A DNA stretch of 64,000 nucleotides from positions 47,444-111,443 of the forward strand of contig QBYG01000003.1 in assembly GCA_003282945.1 (NCBI GenBank), read 5' to 3'. Positions within the stretch are counted from its first letter, which is position 1; the number at the start of each line of letters is the position of its first letter. This DNA is from Pelagibacteraceae bacterium AG-325-E23 (lineage in GTDB: Bacteria > Pseudomonadota > Alphaproteobacteria > Pelagibacterales > Pelagibacteraceae). Below the pieces are notes generated by a model. The model was not told the DNA's origin and searched no databases. It worked only from the letters and a program-made list of their open reading frames with translations. This document shows, in pieces, positions 8,776 through 17,948 of the stretch. A program made the position numbers and the translations under genes.

Positions 8776-9651
8776 ATGACATGTAATGTTGCTTTCATAG
8801 GTCTCGGGGTAATGGGTTATCCAATGGCTGGTTATATATCAAAAGCTGGACATAATGTAAGTGTTTTTAATAGAACAACTGCTAAAGCAGAAAGATGGAT
8901 TTCTGAATATAAAGGTAAAATGGCTTCAACACCAAAAGAAGCTGCAGAAGGTGCTGATTTTATTTTTACTTGTGTAGGTAACGATGAGGATTTGAAACAA
9001 GTTACTTTGGGTGAAAATGGATTATTTCATAGTGCTAAAGAGGGTTCGATATATGTAGATAATTCAACTGTGTCTGCAGAAGTATCTAGAGAACTGTATA
9101 ATAAAGCAAAAGAAAAAGGATTTGCTTTTTTAGATGCACCAATTTCTGGAGGCCAATCTGGAGCTGAAGGTGGAATTTTAACAGTAATGGTTGGTGGTGA
9201 TGAAGAAGCTTTTAAAAAAGCAGAACCAGTTATTGATTGCTATAGCAAAAAAGTAAAATTAATTGGTCAATCAGGAAGTGGTCAGCTTACAAAAATGATG
9301 AATCAAATGTGTATTGCGGGAGTTGTTCAAGGTTTATCAGAAGCTATTAATTTTGGAATAAATGCTGGATTAGATATTGATAAAGTAATGGAAACTATAT
9401 CAAAAGGTGCAGCACAATCTTGGCAAATGGAAAATAGATATAAAACTATGGTTGAGGATAAATTTGATTATGGTTTTGCAGTTGATTGGATGAGAAAAGA
9501 TCTAAAAATTGTGATTGAGGAAGCAAAGAGAAATGGTTCACCTGTTCCAATTACTGAAATAGTTGATGAATATTATGCAGATGTTCAAAAAATGGGTGGA
9601 AATCGTTGGGATAGTTCTAGTCTAATCGCTAGACTTAAAAAAAAGAAATAA
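8776..9651 (+). CDS. NAD(P)-dependent beta-hydroxyacid dehydrogenase (3-hydroxyisobutyrate dehydrogenase-like)
   Basis: Oxidises a short beta-hydroxyacid with NAD(P). The 291-residue protein has the N-terminal Rossmann motif GLGVMG (9-14), NRT after the second strand, the substrate-binding segment DAPISGGQSGAEGG (120-133) and the catalytic lysine in GSGQLTKMMNQ (Lys173). These are the diagnostic motifs of the family that includes 3-hydroxyisobutyrate, tartronate-semialdehyde and related dehydrogenases. Length is normal. No valine-pathway genes are close, so the substrate remains open. It leads a short plus-strand run with the FMN protein (gap 4) and a small membrane protein (gap 2). Confidence 0.88.
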   Translation: MTCNVAFIGLGVMGYPMAGYISKAGHNVSVFNRTTAKAERWISEYKGKMASTPKEAAEGADFIFTCVGNDEDLKQVTLGENGLFHSAKEGSIYVDNSTVSAEVSRELYNKAKEKGFAFLDAPISGGQSGAEGGILTVMVGGDEEAFKKAEPVIDCYSKKVKLIGQSGSGQLTKMMNQMCIAGVVQGLSEAINFGINAGLDIDKVMETISKGAAQSWQMENRYKTMVEDKFDYGFAVDWMRKDLKIVIEEAKRNGSPVPITEIVDEYYADVQKMGGNRWDSSSLIARLKKKK

Positions 9652-9655
9652 ACCA

Positions 9656-10261
9656 ATGACAAATACTGTCCCATACTATGAGGACTTTTCCGAAATAAAA
9701 AAAAAAATTTGGTTAATGCTTGATGATGCTGTAACGAATAGATCGTCACCATTTCGAATTCCAGTTTTTGTTTGTGGTGATCAGTCAGACTTTGATGGAA
9801 GAATTGTTGTTCTTAGAAAATCAGACCAATCTAGTAATATACTTCAATTCCATAGCGACATTAGATCAGACAAAATTTCAAAATTAAAAAAAAATAAAAA
9901 TGCTGCACTTATATTTTACGATAAAGAAGAAAAAATTCAGCTTCGAGTTAAAGTTAATTGCATAGTCAATCATGAAAATGAAATAACTGAGCAATCATGG
10001 TCAAAAACTGCACACGTGAGTCGAAAATGTTATTTAGTAAACAATGGACCAGGAACAGAAACGGATGAACCAAGTTCAGGTTTAAGTGAAGACATTGAAA
10101 AATCAGGCTTTACCATGGAACAAAGTGAAGAGGGTTATAAAAACTTTACTGTAATTCAATGTAATATTGAAAGTATTGAGTGGCTTTATCTTGCAGCAAA
10201 AGGTCATAGAAGAGCAAGGTTTGATATTTCAAATAATAAACAAAACTGGCTAGTTCCATAA
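9656..10261 (+). CDS. Pyridoxamine 5'-phosphate oxidase-like FMN-binding split-barrel protein
   Basis: A 201-residue protein with a PNPOx-like layout: RIVVLRKSD then LQFHSDIRSDKISKLKKN, the strand-helix pair that binds FMN phosphate, and NAALIFYDKEEKIQLRVK. The C-terminus IEWLYLAAKGHRRARFDI resembles the WLYL and H-R-A-R-F ending of alphaproteobacterial PNPOx-like proteins. It is shorter than, and diverged from, true PdxH, so activity on pyridoxamine phosphate is not assured; another flavin reductase or oxidase activity is possible. It is four bases after the dehydrogenase gene and two bases before a small membrane protein, likely one operon. Confidence 0.78.
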   Translation: MTNTVPYYEDFSEIKKKIWLMLDDAVTNRSSPFRIPVFVCGDQSDFDGRIVVLRKSDQSSNILQFHSDIRSDKISKLKKNKNAALIFYDKEEKIQLRVKVNCIVNHENEITEQSWSKTAHVSRKCYLVNNGPGTETDEPSSGLSEDIEKSGFTMEQSEEGYKNFTVIQCNIESIEWLYLAAKGHRRARFDISNNKQNWLVP

Positions 10262-10263
10262 AA

Positions 10264-10464
10264 ATGCTAAGTGGATTTATTATTGCTATAGCGCTTGTTT
10301 TAGGGGGATTGGCAGTAATGAGATTTGGCATTTTTCAAATCAGAAAATTTAAAAAGGGAGAGACTAAAGTCACAAAAAAAGTTAGTGAGCAACTAGCTTT
10401 TATAATATTTTTTTTAATTATTTTAGGTTTAATAATTTATTCTGTTAATGATTTATTATTTTAA
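10264..10464 (+). CDS. Small two-helix membrane protein of unknown function
   Basis: A 66-residue protein that I do not recognise. It has an N-terminal hydrophobic helix (residues 3-25), a short basic loop RKFKKGETKVTKK and a second helix (about 44-64). It begins two bases after the FMN-protein stop, so it is likely translated with that gene. Its stop TAA overlaps the stop of the convergent carbonic anhydrase gene by four bases. Confidence 0.65.
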   Translation: MLSGFIIAIALVLGGLAVMRFGIFQIRKFKKGETKVTKKVSEQLAFIIFFLIILGLIIYSVNDLLF

Positions 10465-10973
10465 AAAACTGATTTAGAGTATTTTTTCCAATTTTCTTGA
10501 TATCTAATTGCATTTTGCTTTACCGCCTTAATTTCATCTTTCGTTAACTGGCGAATTACTTTTCCAGGTGATCCTATTACTAAAGAATTATCTGGAATTT
10601 CCTTACTTTCTGTAATTAATGATTTAGCGCCAATAATGCAATTTTTTCCAATTTTAGCTTTATTAAGAATTACAGCCCCAATACCAATTAAAGAATTGTC
10701 ACCAATTGTACAGCCATGAAGCATAACCAAGTGACCTATGGTTACATTCTTTCCAATTTTTAAAGGGTAACCTGGGTCAGTGTGCAAAACACTCCCGTCT
10801 TGAACATTTGACCCCTCTCCTAAATGAATATTTTCTATATCACCTCTTAGTGTTGCATTAAACCAGACGCTAGAGTTTTTCTCTAATGTTACGTCGCCTA
10901 TTATGACAGCATTAGGTGCTACCCAATTTTCGCCAAGGTTTTTTGGTTTTTTATCTTTTAAATCGTAAAACAT
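10461..10973 (-). CDS. Gamma-class carbonic anhydrase family protein
   Basis: A 170-residue left-handed beta-helix protein built of hexapeptide repeats (for example IGKNVTIG, IGDNSLIG, IGKNCIIG). The three zinc-ligand histidines of gamma carbonic anhydrases are in place: His64 in SVLHTDPGYP, and His81 and His86 in IGHLVMLHGCTIG. The VAPNAVIIGDVTL and SSVWFNATLRGDIENI segments are typical of the YrdA/PaaY/CaiE subgroup. Catalysis of CO2 hydration is likely but not certain in this subgroup. The gene is divergent from the thioredoxin-fold gene with only 20 bases between. Confidence 0.9.
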   Translation of the reverse strand: MFYDLKDKKPKNLGENWVAPNAVIIGDVTLEKNSSVWFNATLRGDIENIHLGEGSNVQDGSVLHTDPGYPLKIGKNVTIGHLVMLHGCTIGDNSLIGIGAVILNKAKIGKNCIIGAKSLITESKEIPDNSLVIGSPGKVIRQLTKDEIKAVKQNAIRYQENWKKYSKSVF

Positions 10974-10993
10974 AAATTATATAGTCTTTTAAC

Positions 10994-11545
10994 ATGGCAT
11001 TAACTAAAACACCAATATGTGACTTTGGTAAAAAAGCTGATTACTTTCAACTTAAATCAATAGACAACAAAATAATTTCCTTGAATGATGCAAAGGGTGA
11101 AAATGGAACACTAATAATGTTTATCTGTAATCACTGTCCATATGTATTAGCTGTCATAAATAATGTTGTCGAAGACTGCAAAAAATTAGAAAATGTTGGA
11201 ATTAAATCTATAGCAATAATGTCAAATGACCCCAATAGATATGCAGAAGATTCATTTGATAACATGATTAAATTTTCAAAAAATAATGATTTTAATTTTC
11301 CATATTTAATAGACGAAACGCAAGAAGTGGCTAAAACTTATGGTGCAGTCTGCACTCCAGATTTTTTTGGTTATAATAAAAATCTTGAACTTCAATACAG
11401 AGGTAGAATTAGAGAATTAAAAAATTTAAAACCAATTGAAAGTGGTGAAAGTGAACTAAAAATTGCTATGAAAATGATTGCAAAAACTAACAATGGTCCA
11501 AAAGAGCAATTTCCAAGCATGGGCTGCAGTATTAAATGGTTTTAA
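10994..11545 (+). CDS. Thioredoxin-fold AhpC/TSA family protein
   Basis: A 183-residue cytoplasmic protein with a thioredoxin fold. ICNHCPYVLAVI (about 49-60) holds a CxxC pair after the first strand, and the pattern TYGAVCTPDFFGY gives the cis-proline region with a preceding cysteine. This is the subgroup usually annotated as thioredoxin family or AhpC/TSA-like protein with a CNHCPY motif. It probably acts as a peroxiredoxin or disulfide reductase; the substrate is unknown. There is no signal peptide. It precedes the glycosyltransferase gene by six bases. Confidence 0.85.
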   Translation: MALTKTPICDFGKKADYFQLKSIDNKIISLNDAKGENGTLIMFICNHCPYVLAVINNVVEDCKKLENVGIKSIAIMSNDPNRYAEDSFDNMIKFSKNNDFNFPYLIDETQEVAKTYGAVCTPDFFGYNKNLELQYRGRIRELKNLKPIESGESELKIAMKMIAKTNNGPKEQFPSMGCSIKWF

Positions 11546-11551
11546 CAACTA

Positions 11552-12634
11552 ATGTATTTAATAGTAACTAGAGCTTTTCCTCCTGAATTAGGAGGTATGC
11601 AAAATCTCATGTGGGGATTAACAAGATCTCTCTCAAAACTTAATTTAATAAAAGTATTTGCAGATTATCATGAAAATCATGAAGAGTTTGATAAATCAGT
11701 TTCATTTTCAATAGAAAGAGTAAGTGGAATGAAGCTTATTAGAAAATATAGAAAATCATATATGATTAATGATTATCTTGAACAAAATAACAATGTTGAG
11801 TGTATTATTGCTGACCATTGGAAAAGTTTGGAGCTTATAAAAACAAATAAAAAAAAAATCTGCTTAATTCATTCAAAAGAGATTAATCATCCAAAAGGTT
11901 CAAGTTTAAATAAAAAAGTATTATCAGTTCTAAATAATGTTGATTATATTGTAGCAAATTCCAACTATACAAAAAATTTAGCCATTGATTTGGGGGTAGA
12001 AGAAAAAAAAATAATGATTATTAACCCTGGAATTGATCCAGTAGTTGAAGTTCCACAAAAATATTTAGATGAGGCAGAGGATATTCTAAAAGGTAAAAAA
12101 AAGAGACTAATTACAGTTTCAAGATTTGATAAAAGAAAAAATCATGAAAAAGTAATCATGGCTGTTAGAAACTTAAAAGAAATCTACCCTGATATTACTT
12201 ACACTTGTATTGGGTATGGCGATGAAGAAGATAAATTAAAAAAACTAGTAATTGAATTGAAATTAGAAGACCAAGTCACCTTTTTAAAAGATATACCTTC
12301 AGATTTAAAAAATGCTCTTGTAGCAAAGTCAGATATTTTTGTAATGCCTTCAATAATTTTCAAAAAATCTGTTGAAGGTTTTGGTATTGCTTATGTAGAA
12401 GCTGCACAATACGGCGTTCCGTCAATTGGTGGAAAAGATGGAGGTGCTTCAGACGCAATTATACATGAAAAAACTGGTTTAATATGTGATGGCAATAAAC
12501 TTGAGGATATTTATTCAAGTATAGACAACCTTTTTAGAGATAATAAATATATAGAATACGGAAAAGAAGCAAAAAATAATTCTGAAAACTTTCTTTGGGA
12601 TAAGGTAATTGAAAAATATAAGAGAATCTTATAA
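11552..12634 (+). CDS. Glycosyltransferase family 4 protein
   Basis: A 360-residue GT-B enzyme that would transfer a sugar from a nucleotide donor in envelope polysaccharide synthesis. The N-terminus has FPPELGGMQNLMWGL, the acceptor-side loop of GT4 enzymes. The C-terminal domain has ITVSRFDKRKNHEKVI (the Rossmann entry with the donor-binding K), CIGYGDEEDKL and the EX7E motif EGFGIAYVEAAQYGVPSIGG. Length is normal. It is isolated from other polysaccharide genes, with a thioredoxin-fold gene before and a membrane protein after, so its product cannot be named. Confidence 0.88.
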   Translation: MYLIVTRAFPPELGGMQNLMWGLTRSLSKLNLIKVFADYHENHEEFDKSVSFSIERVSGMKLIRKYRKSYMINDYLEQNNNVECIIADHWKSLELIKTNKKKICLIHSKEINHPKGSSLNKKVLSVLNNVDYIVANSNYTKNLAIDLGVEEKKIMIINPGIDPVVEVPQKYLDEAEDILKGKKKRLITVSRFDKRKNHEKVIMAVRNLKEIYPDITYTCIGYGDEEDKLKKLVIELKLEDQVTFLKDIPSDLKNALVAKSDIFVMPSIIFKKSVEGFGIAYVEAAQYGVPSIGGKDGGASDAIIHEKTGLICDGNKLEDIYSSIDNLFRDNKYIEYGKEAKNNSENFLWDKVIEKYKRIL

Positions 12635-12643
12635 AATAATCAT

Positions 12644-13063
12644 ATGATTTCTAAATTTAATAACATTTTCTACTTAATTGTATTTCTTGCACATTTTATA
12701 GCGATAACCGCATATTGTTTTCAAACAATTGTTGGAACCAAAAAATTTATGGATAAGTTTGGTATAGATCATAGTGCAGCTGTTATGGTTAGATTTGTTG
12801 GAGCGCTAATGCTTGGTTGGGTAATAATGGCTATTTATATATTGTTTGTTAGACCAAATGGAATTGAAGGTACTTGGGCATTTTTTAATTTAATATTTAT
12901 CATACATGCATGCGTTTTAGGAACAAATTTCTACTCGCTTAAGATTGATAAAACTGGTCTAAATGAAAAAGTTACAAATGAAGGGATTATAGCGCCAACA
13001 GTGTTTCTAATAATGATGGCTATACTTTGTTACGGTTTGTCAGATAAAATTTATATTACTTAG
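12644..13063 (+). CDS. Unrecognised four-helix membrane protein
   Basis: I do not recognise this 139-residue protein. It has about four hydrophobic segments: residues 8-27, 50-68, 77-96 and 115-133. The loop after the first helix is polar (TIVGTKKFMDKFGIDHSAAVMVRF). It follows the glycosyltransferase gene by nine bases and its stop overlaps that of the convergent TctA gene by four bases. Confidence 0.65.
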   Translation: MISKFNNIFYLIVFLAHFIAITAYCFQTIVGTKKFMDKFGIDHSAAVMVRFVGALMLGWVIMAIYILFVRPNGIEGTWAFFNLIFIIHACVLGTNFYSLKIDKTGLNEKVTNEGIIAPTVFLIMMAILCYGLSDKIYIT

Positions 13064-14565
13064 CCCTTAGTCTTTTTAAACATAGTTTTATATATATGCC
13101 AAACTACAATTAATATTGTGGTTAACAAAATACATGTAGTAAGAGTTCTATCCCATAAAAATTCCCAAGATCCATTACTTAACAATAAAGATCTTCTTAA
13201 ATTCTCTTCCATTAATCCACCTAGAACAAATGCAAGAATTAATGGTGGCATCGGAAAATCATAAAGCCGCATAAAAGTTGCAACAACTGCAATTCCTATC
13301 ATTAAGTAAATGTCAAAGTTATTAAATGACATTACATAAATTCCAGTAATAGAAAAAAATAGGATTAATGGGATTAGATAATTTTTTGGAACAGCTAAAA
13401 TTCTTGCAATGTAAGGTATGAGAGGTAAGTTTAAAATTAATAATATCACCATCCCAATATACATTGACATAATTATGGACCAAAAAATCTCGGGATTTGT
13501 CATGTACAATCTTGGTCCAGGCTGAACTCCAAAACCTAATAAAGCCCCTAGCATAACTGCAGTGGTTCCACTCCCGGGAATACCTAAAGTAAGCATCGGA
13601 ACAAATGATCCTGAACATGCTGCATTATTTGCTGTTTCTGGAGCTGATAAACCATTAACACTGCCTTTACCAAATTTTTCTTTTTCCTCGTCGTTCACTA
13701 TATTTCTCTCCATTCCGTAAGCTAAAAAAGAAGCAATAGTCGCTCCTGCTCCCGGTAAAACTCCAATTAAAAAACCAATTACAGATGATCTAGGGATTGT
13801 CTTATACAATTTGGTTCTTTCTTCCTTATTTATTTTAATTGAACCAAGTTCTGTTAATGAAACTTGTTTAGCAGCACTAGTAGGATCATTTCTTTTCAAG
13901 ATTATAGTTAATGCTTCACTCATTGCAAAAGTTGCCATAACAACAAGAACAAAACTGATACCATCAGTTAAATTCATATTGTTAAATGTAAATCTTGTAA
14001 TATCAGATAAGCTATCTTGACCAACGGATGCTAGCATTAATCCTAGAACTACCATCATCATAGCTTTTAAAAACTGACCCTTTGAAGAAAAAGCAGCAAT
14101 AGCTGTCAGGCCTAAAATCATTAACGCAAAATAATCAGGCGATCGAAATGACAAACTTACTTTCGATAAACTTGGAGCCAAAAATAACAAATAAATTGCT
14201 GACAATGTACCACCAGCAAATGAACTCCAAGCAGCAATTGCTAACGCTTTACCTGCCTTACCTTGTTGTGCCATTGGATAGCCATCAAAAGAAGTTGCAA
14301 CCGTACCTGGAACACCAGGTGCATTTAATAAAATTGATGAGGTTGAACCTCCAAATACCGCTCCATAATAAACACCTGCCATTAAAATTAAACCAGTTGC
14401 TGGATCAAAACCATAAGTAATAGGTATCATTAAAGCAATTGCTGTCATTGGACCAAGTCCTGGTAACATTCCAATTATTGTTCCAAAAAAACATCCCAGC
14501 ATTACCATTAAAATATTTTGGAGAGTAAGTGCTGTTGTTAAACCAATTAGAATTCCTTCAATCAT
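13060..14565 (-). CDS. tctA: Tripartite tricarboxylate transporter large permease TctA
   Basis: A 501-residue polytopic protein with TctA family signatures: GCFFGTIIGMLPGLGPMTAIALMIP at the start, GGSTSSILLNAPGVPGTVATSFDGYP (about 71-96) and, in the second repeat, GVLPGAGATIASFLAYGMER with ETANNAACSGSFVPMLTLGIPGSGTTAVMLGAL. These are the two inverted-repeat pore motifs. It is the translocating subunit of a binding-protein-dependent secondary carrier. The TctB start overlaps its own by four bases (TctB stop in the TctA start), and TctC is upstream, giving the complete C-B-A set. Confidence 0.95.
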   Translation of the reverse strand: MIEGILIGLTTALTLQNILMVMLGCFFGTIIGMLPGLGPMTAIALMIPITYGFDPATGLILMAGVYYGAVFGGSTSSILLNAPGVPGTVATSFDGYPMAQQGKAGKALAIAAWSSFAGGTLSAIYLLFLAPSLSKVSLSFRSPDYFALMILGLTAIAAFSSKGQFLKAMMMVVLGLMLASVGQDSLSDITRFTFNNMNLTDGISFVLVVMATFAMSEALTIILKRNDPTSAAKQVSLTELGSIKINKEERTKLYKTIPRSSVIGFLIGVLPGAGATIASFLAYGMERNIVNDEEKEKFGKGSVNGLSAPETANNAACSGSFVPMLTLGIPGSGTTAVMLGALLGFGVQPGPRLYMTNPEIFWSIIMSMYIGMVILLILNLPLIPYIARILAVPKNYLIPLILFFSITGIYVMSFNNFDIYLMIGIAVVATFMRLYDFPMPPLILAFVLGGLMEENLRRSLLLSNGSWEFLWDRTLTTCILLTTILIVVWHIYKTMFKKTKG

Positions 14566-15032
14566 CCCATAACTCCAATTGATTGTAAAAATGGATCTCT
14601 TAAATAAATATCAAGAACGCCATGAAGCAAATACATAAAAGCTGCTACAAAAGGAAAAGACAATAGGAACATTAAGACCCATCTTCTCTCTCCTAAAAAA
14701 TAATATGATGAGAACAAAAATAATGATGTAGTTAAAAAATAACCAACTTCTAAAATTGTAGCACCATAAATTATCGCAATAACAATAAGTATCGCTGTTT
14801 TTTTATATTCTAAAGTTTTATGTTGAACTTTTATTGTATTTGGATCTGGTAAAATTAGTTTTAATCCTGAAAAAAAAAGGCCTGCATAACCTAGATAAAT
14901 TGGGAATGTTCTTGCATTAAATGGTGCATTTTCATCAAATGCAAAAACTTGAATTTGATATGCTGTATATAAATAAAATGCTGAAAATATAAAAAAGAGC
15001 AGTGATATAACTTTTGTAGTATTTATATTCAC
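14562..15032 (-). CDS. tctB: Tripartite tricarboxylate transporter small subunit TctB
   Basis: A 156-residue protein with four hydrophobic segments and the TctB-like layout: helix 1, NARTFPIYLGYAGLFFSGLKLIL with the conserved RxFP, a cytoplasmic loop, and helices 3-4 ending YLLHGVLDIYL. It is the small membrane subunit that pairs with TctA. Its stop overlaps the TctA start by four bases, so translation is coupled. A weak AT-rich stem (ATAATC/GATTAT) sits in the gap to TctC. Confidence 0.85.
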   Translation of the reverse strand: MNINTTKVISLLFFIFSAFYLYTAYQIQVFAFDENAPFNARTFPIYLGYAGLFFSGLKLILPDPNTIKVQHKTLEYKKTAILIVIAIIYGATILEVGYFLTTSLFLFSSYYFLGERRWVLMFLLSFPFVAAFMYLLHGVLDIYLRDPFLQSIGVMG

Positions 15033-15059
15033 TGCTCTAATATTTAATAATCGTTAAGA

Positions 15060-16040
15060 TTATATAACTCCTAATTTCTTCATAAGAGCTGTCATTTCTT
15101 CAGTTTGTTTTTCTAAGAAAGAGACAAACTTACCTTCTGGATTGTAAATATTAACCCATGCATTTCTTGCTCTAACAGTTTCCCATTCAGAAGTTTTTTG
15201 TACATCGCCTAACATTTTAGCAATTTTAGCTTTATCAGCACTGCTCATTCCTGGAGGCCCAAAGAACCCTCTCCAGTTAACAAATTGTACATCATAACCC
15301 TGTTCTTTTAGAGTTGGTGCATCTGGAGCATCAGAAACTCTTGAAGGGGCTGTAATACCAATAATTCTTACTTGGTCTCGAGCGCCCATAAGTTCACCTA
15401 AACCTGTAGAAATAATTTGTGTTTCTCCAGATAAAAGTCCAGCTAAAGCTTTTCCACCTGCATCATAAGGAATGTATGCTACATCATTTGGATTAGCACC
15501 AGCAGCTTGGAAAGCTAAGGCACCAATTAAATGGTCCATACTTCCTCTTACTGATCCACCAGCCATTTTAATAGAGCTTGCATCTTTTTTATATGCATTA
15601 ACTACATCTTCAAAATTTTTATATGGTGAATTTTTTGCAACTGCTATAGCACCGTAATCTCCAATAACACCAGCTATTGGCACAACATCTTTATAAGATA
15701 AAGTTCCACTTCCACTTACATAACCTTTGTGTCTTGTAATTGATCTTAATACTAATGGTGTTGATTGAACTAAGACTGTATTTGCAGGCTTATTATTAAT
15801 CATGTAAGCTAACGCCTTTCCACCACCACCACCTGACATATTTTCAAATGATGCACTTTTTAACATACCAGCTTTTGTTAAAGCTTCTCCAGTACCTCTA
15901 GCAGTTCCATCCCAACCGCCACCAGCACCACCCCCAATTACAAAATGCAATTTATCAATTGCTATTGAACTAGTTGCTGTTGCTGAAAATATAAGGATTG
16001 CTGAGAATAAAACTGAAATTATTGATTTAATTAGTTTCAT
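15060..16040 (-). CDS. tctC: Tripartite tricarboxylate transporter substrate-binding protein TctC
   Basis: A 326-residue periplasmic binding protein with an N-terminal Sec signal peptide ending near SSIA|IDKL. Family features: FVIGGGAGGGWDGTARGTGEAL, where the usual 'P-GGG-D' loop binds the carboxylate, and YDAGGKALAGLLSGETQ (the second binding loop, normally 'Y-GG-A-ALLGG'). The C-terminal region has WRGFFGPPGMSSADKAKIAKML, as in the Bug/TctC family. The ligand is a carboxylate but cannot be named. The divergent AbrB-family gene begins 80 bases away, so the gap holds both promoters. Confidence 0.93.
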   Translation of the reverse strand: MKLIKSIISVLFSAILIFSATATSSIAIDKLHFVIGGGAGGGWDGTARGTGEALTKAGMLKSASFENMSGGGGGKALAYMINNKPANTVLVQSTPLVLRSITRHKGYVSGSGTLSYKDVVPIAGVIGDYGAIAVAKNSPYKNFEDVVNAYKKDASSIKMAGGSVRGSMDHLIGALAFQAAGANPNDVAYIPYDAGGKALAGLLSGETQIISTGLGELMGARDQVRIIGITAPSRVSDAPDAPTLKEQGYDVQFVNWRGFFGPPGMSSADKAKIAKMLGDVQKTSEWETVRARNAWVNIYNPEGKFVSFLEKQTEEMTALMKKLGVI

Positions 16041-16119
16041 TATATTTTCTCCTATTATAATTATAATTAGTTATTAAACATAAATTAAGATTCAGTGTCA
16101 ACGAGGATTTATTCCTTAC

Positions 16120-17202
16120 ATGTTAAATATGATTCTATTTAAACGATTATTAAATGAGCTCAGAATAAGTTATAAAGCTTTAATCATAGGAGTAATTGGA
16201 GGGTATGTTGGAACTCTAATTGGTCTTCCTTTGCCTTGGCTGCTAGGTGCCTTAGCTTTAAATCTGTGTATTGCTTTTACTAATTTTAAAATTGAATTCT
16301 CAACAAAATTACTTAATCCAGTTTTTCTGATGGTAGGAATTATTTTGGGCGGGACGTTAAATGTATCTTTATTATATAAAATTCATTTATGGATATTCTC
16401 GTCTATGGCAATGGTTATTTGTACTGTAGTAAGTACTATTTTGGCAGGATATTATTTTGTTAAAGTTTGTAAATTTGATAAGTTTATTGCAACACTTGCT
16501 GCTTTGCCTGGAGCATTTGTTCCAATAGCTGCAGCACTTTTAGAGTATGGAAAAAAAGAAAATCATAAACAAGTTTTAATTCCCCAGGCTACAAGAGTTA
16601 TTTTTATTGTGAGTTTTGTACCTATATTGTTTATTAGCAAGTTAGGTTTTTCTGAAATTACAGGATATAATTACGAAAATATTTACGATTTAAGATATTT
16701 TTTAGAAATATTTTTTTTAATAATTATTTGTTATTTATTTTCTATATTGCTCAAAAAATTAAGTATACCTTCACCTATACTTGTTGGTGCTATGGCCTTA
16801 TCTGGTATATTTTATACTTTTGAGATTGTTAATTCTAGATTTCCAGATACAGTAATAAATATAGCGTTTATTTTTTTAGGTACAGCTCTTGGAAGTAGAT
16901 TAAATGGATTAAAACTTAAAGAATTATTATTTTACATTTTTCATGGAATAATTGTATGCTCAATATTAATTGTTGTTGCAATGATTACAGCGTACTTTTT
17001 GCAGTATTTAGGTTTCGATTTTATTCCAACTTTTTTAAGTTTTGCACCTGGAGGAATTCATGAAATGGTTGTTATTAGTGTTGCATATAATATTGATCCT
17101 ATTTTTGTAAGCTATCATCATTTCTTAAGGATATTAATAATTGTAGCTTTTCTTCCATTTTTGTTAAAAAAATTTGGAAATAATTCGATTAAAAAAGATT
17201 AA
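16120..17202 (+). CDS. AbrB-family membrane protein
   Basis: A 360-residue protein of two homologous membrane halves, as in the AbrB family (also annotated as ammonia monooxygenase-like or putative regulator of aidB). Each half has a GIxLGxxLPWLLGAL-type segment: GTLIGLPLPWLLGALALNL at 31-49 and, later, IPSPILVGAMALSG. LAALPGAFVPIAAALLEYGK and SFAPGGIHEMVVISVAY are the paired 'P-G---E' loops. The family is often linked to tricarboxylate and other anion transporters and may itself be a carrier; here it is divergent from tctCBA. Function is unproven. Confidence 0.8.
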   Translation: MLNMILFKRLLNELRISYKALIIGVIGGYVGTLIGLPLPWLLGALALNLCIAFTNFKIEFSTKLLNPVFLMVGIILGGTLNVSLLYKIHLWIFSSMAMVICTVVSTILAGYYFVKVCKFDKFIATLAALPGAFVPIAAALLEYGKKENHKQVLIPQATRVIFIVSFVPILFISKLGFSEITGYNYENIYDLRYFLEIFFLIIICYLFSILLKKLSIPSPILVGAMALSGIFYTFEIVNSRFPDTVINIAFIFLGTALGSRLNGLKLKELLFYIFHGIIVCSILIVVAMITAYFLQYLGFDFIPTFLSFAPGGIHEMVVISVAYNIDPIFVSYHHFLRILIIVAFLPFLLKKFGNNSIKKD

Positions 17203-17204
17203 AA

Positions 17205-17948
17205 TTAAATAAAATCAAATATTAACTTTGTGCTACTCACAAGAATTAATCCATAGATAATATTATAAAACAAATTTTCCTCTATAATTTTAAGTATTTG
17301 ATATCCAATAATTATTCCAATTAAAGCTAGTGGAAAAAGAGATACTGATTGAGATAATGTATCAAAATTCATCATTGATAGATAAATATACAAAGGTAGC
17401 TTTATTAAATTAACACAACTAAAAAAGATAATTCTAGTTCCTACATAAATTTCTTTTTTCAATCTTAATGGAAGTAAATAAAGACTTGTAGGTGTTCCAC
17501 CTGCGTGAACACAAAAACTCGAAAATCCTGCAATTGATGAACAAATTGCACCCTTCAAGAAGTTCTGCTTGACTGGAACCGTCTTTTCTTTTTTAAACAA
17601 AAAATAATGTCCAGCAAATAAAAATCCCATTATTCCAACTATTAATTTAAGTAATTCCTCTGAAAAATGATTGAAGGTAAAGGAACCAATTATAATTCCT
17701 ATTGCTGCAAAAGGGACAATTACCTTGAGTATTCTAAAATTAAACTCTCTTCTAAATCTGTAAACTGCAATCATGTCTGAAAGAATTAAAATAGGTAAAA
17801 TAATTGCCAATGCTTGCTGTAATGGCATTACAACTGTCATCAATGGAACTGATATTAATGATATTGAACCTCCTAAACCAGACTTTGCAATACCATACAA
17901 AATTATTGCAGGAACAACACTAATAAAAAAAAGGAAGTTTATTTCCAT
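17205..17948 (-). CDS. Sulfite exporter TauE/SafE family protein
   Basis: A 247-residue membrane protein with about eight helices. The N-terminal repeat has AKSGLGGSISLISVPLMTVVMPLQQAL, and the second repeat has GAICSSIAGFSSFCVHAGGTPTSLYLLPLRL, the two glycine-rich re-entrant motifs of the family. The family moves small anions such as sulfite or sulfoacetate, but this short subgroup is common in alphaproteobacteria with unknown substrate. Its ATG shares one base with the stop of the GT9 gene upstream; its end is two bases from the convergent AbrB-family gene. Confidence 0.85.
   Translation of the reverse strand: MEINFLFFISVVPAIILYGIAKSGLGGSISLISVPLMTVVMPLQQALAIILPILILSDMIAVYRFRREFNFRILKVIVPFAAIGIIIGSFTFNHFSEELLKLIVGIMGFLFAGHYFLFKKEKTVPVKQNFLKGAICSSIAGFSSFCVHAGGTPTSLYLLPLRLKKEIYVGTRIIFFSCVNLIKLPLYIYLSMMNFDTLSQSVSLFPLALIGIIIGYQILKIIEENLFYNIIYGLILVSSTKLIFDFI

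Noticed and set aside
15033..15059. Hairpin between tctC and tctB like those after the other binding-protein genes
   Set aside because: Only a 6-bp AT stem (ATAATC/GATTAT); too weak to count with the three strong ones.
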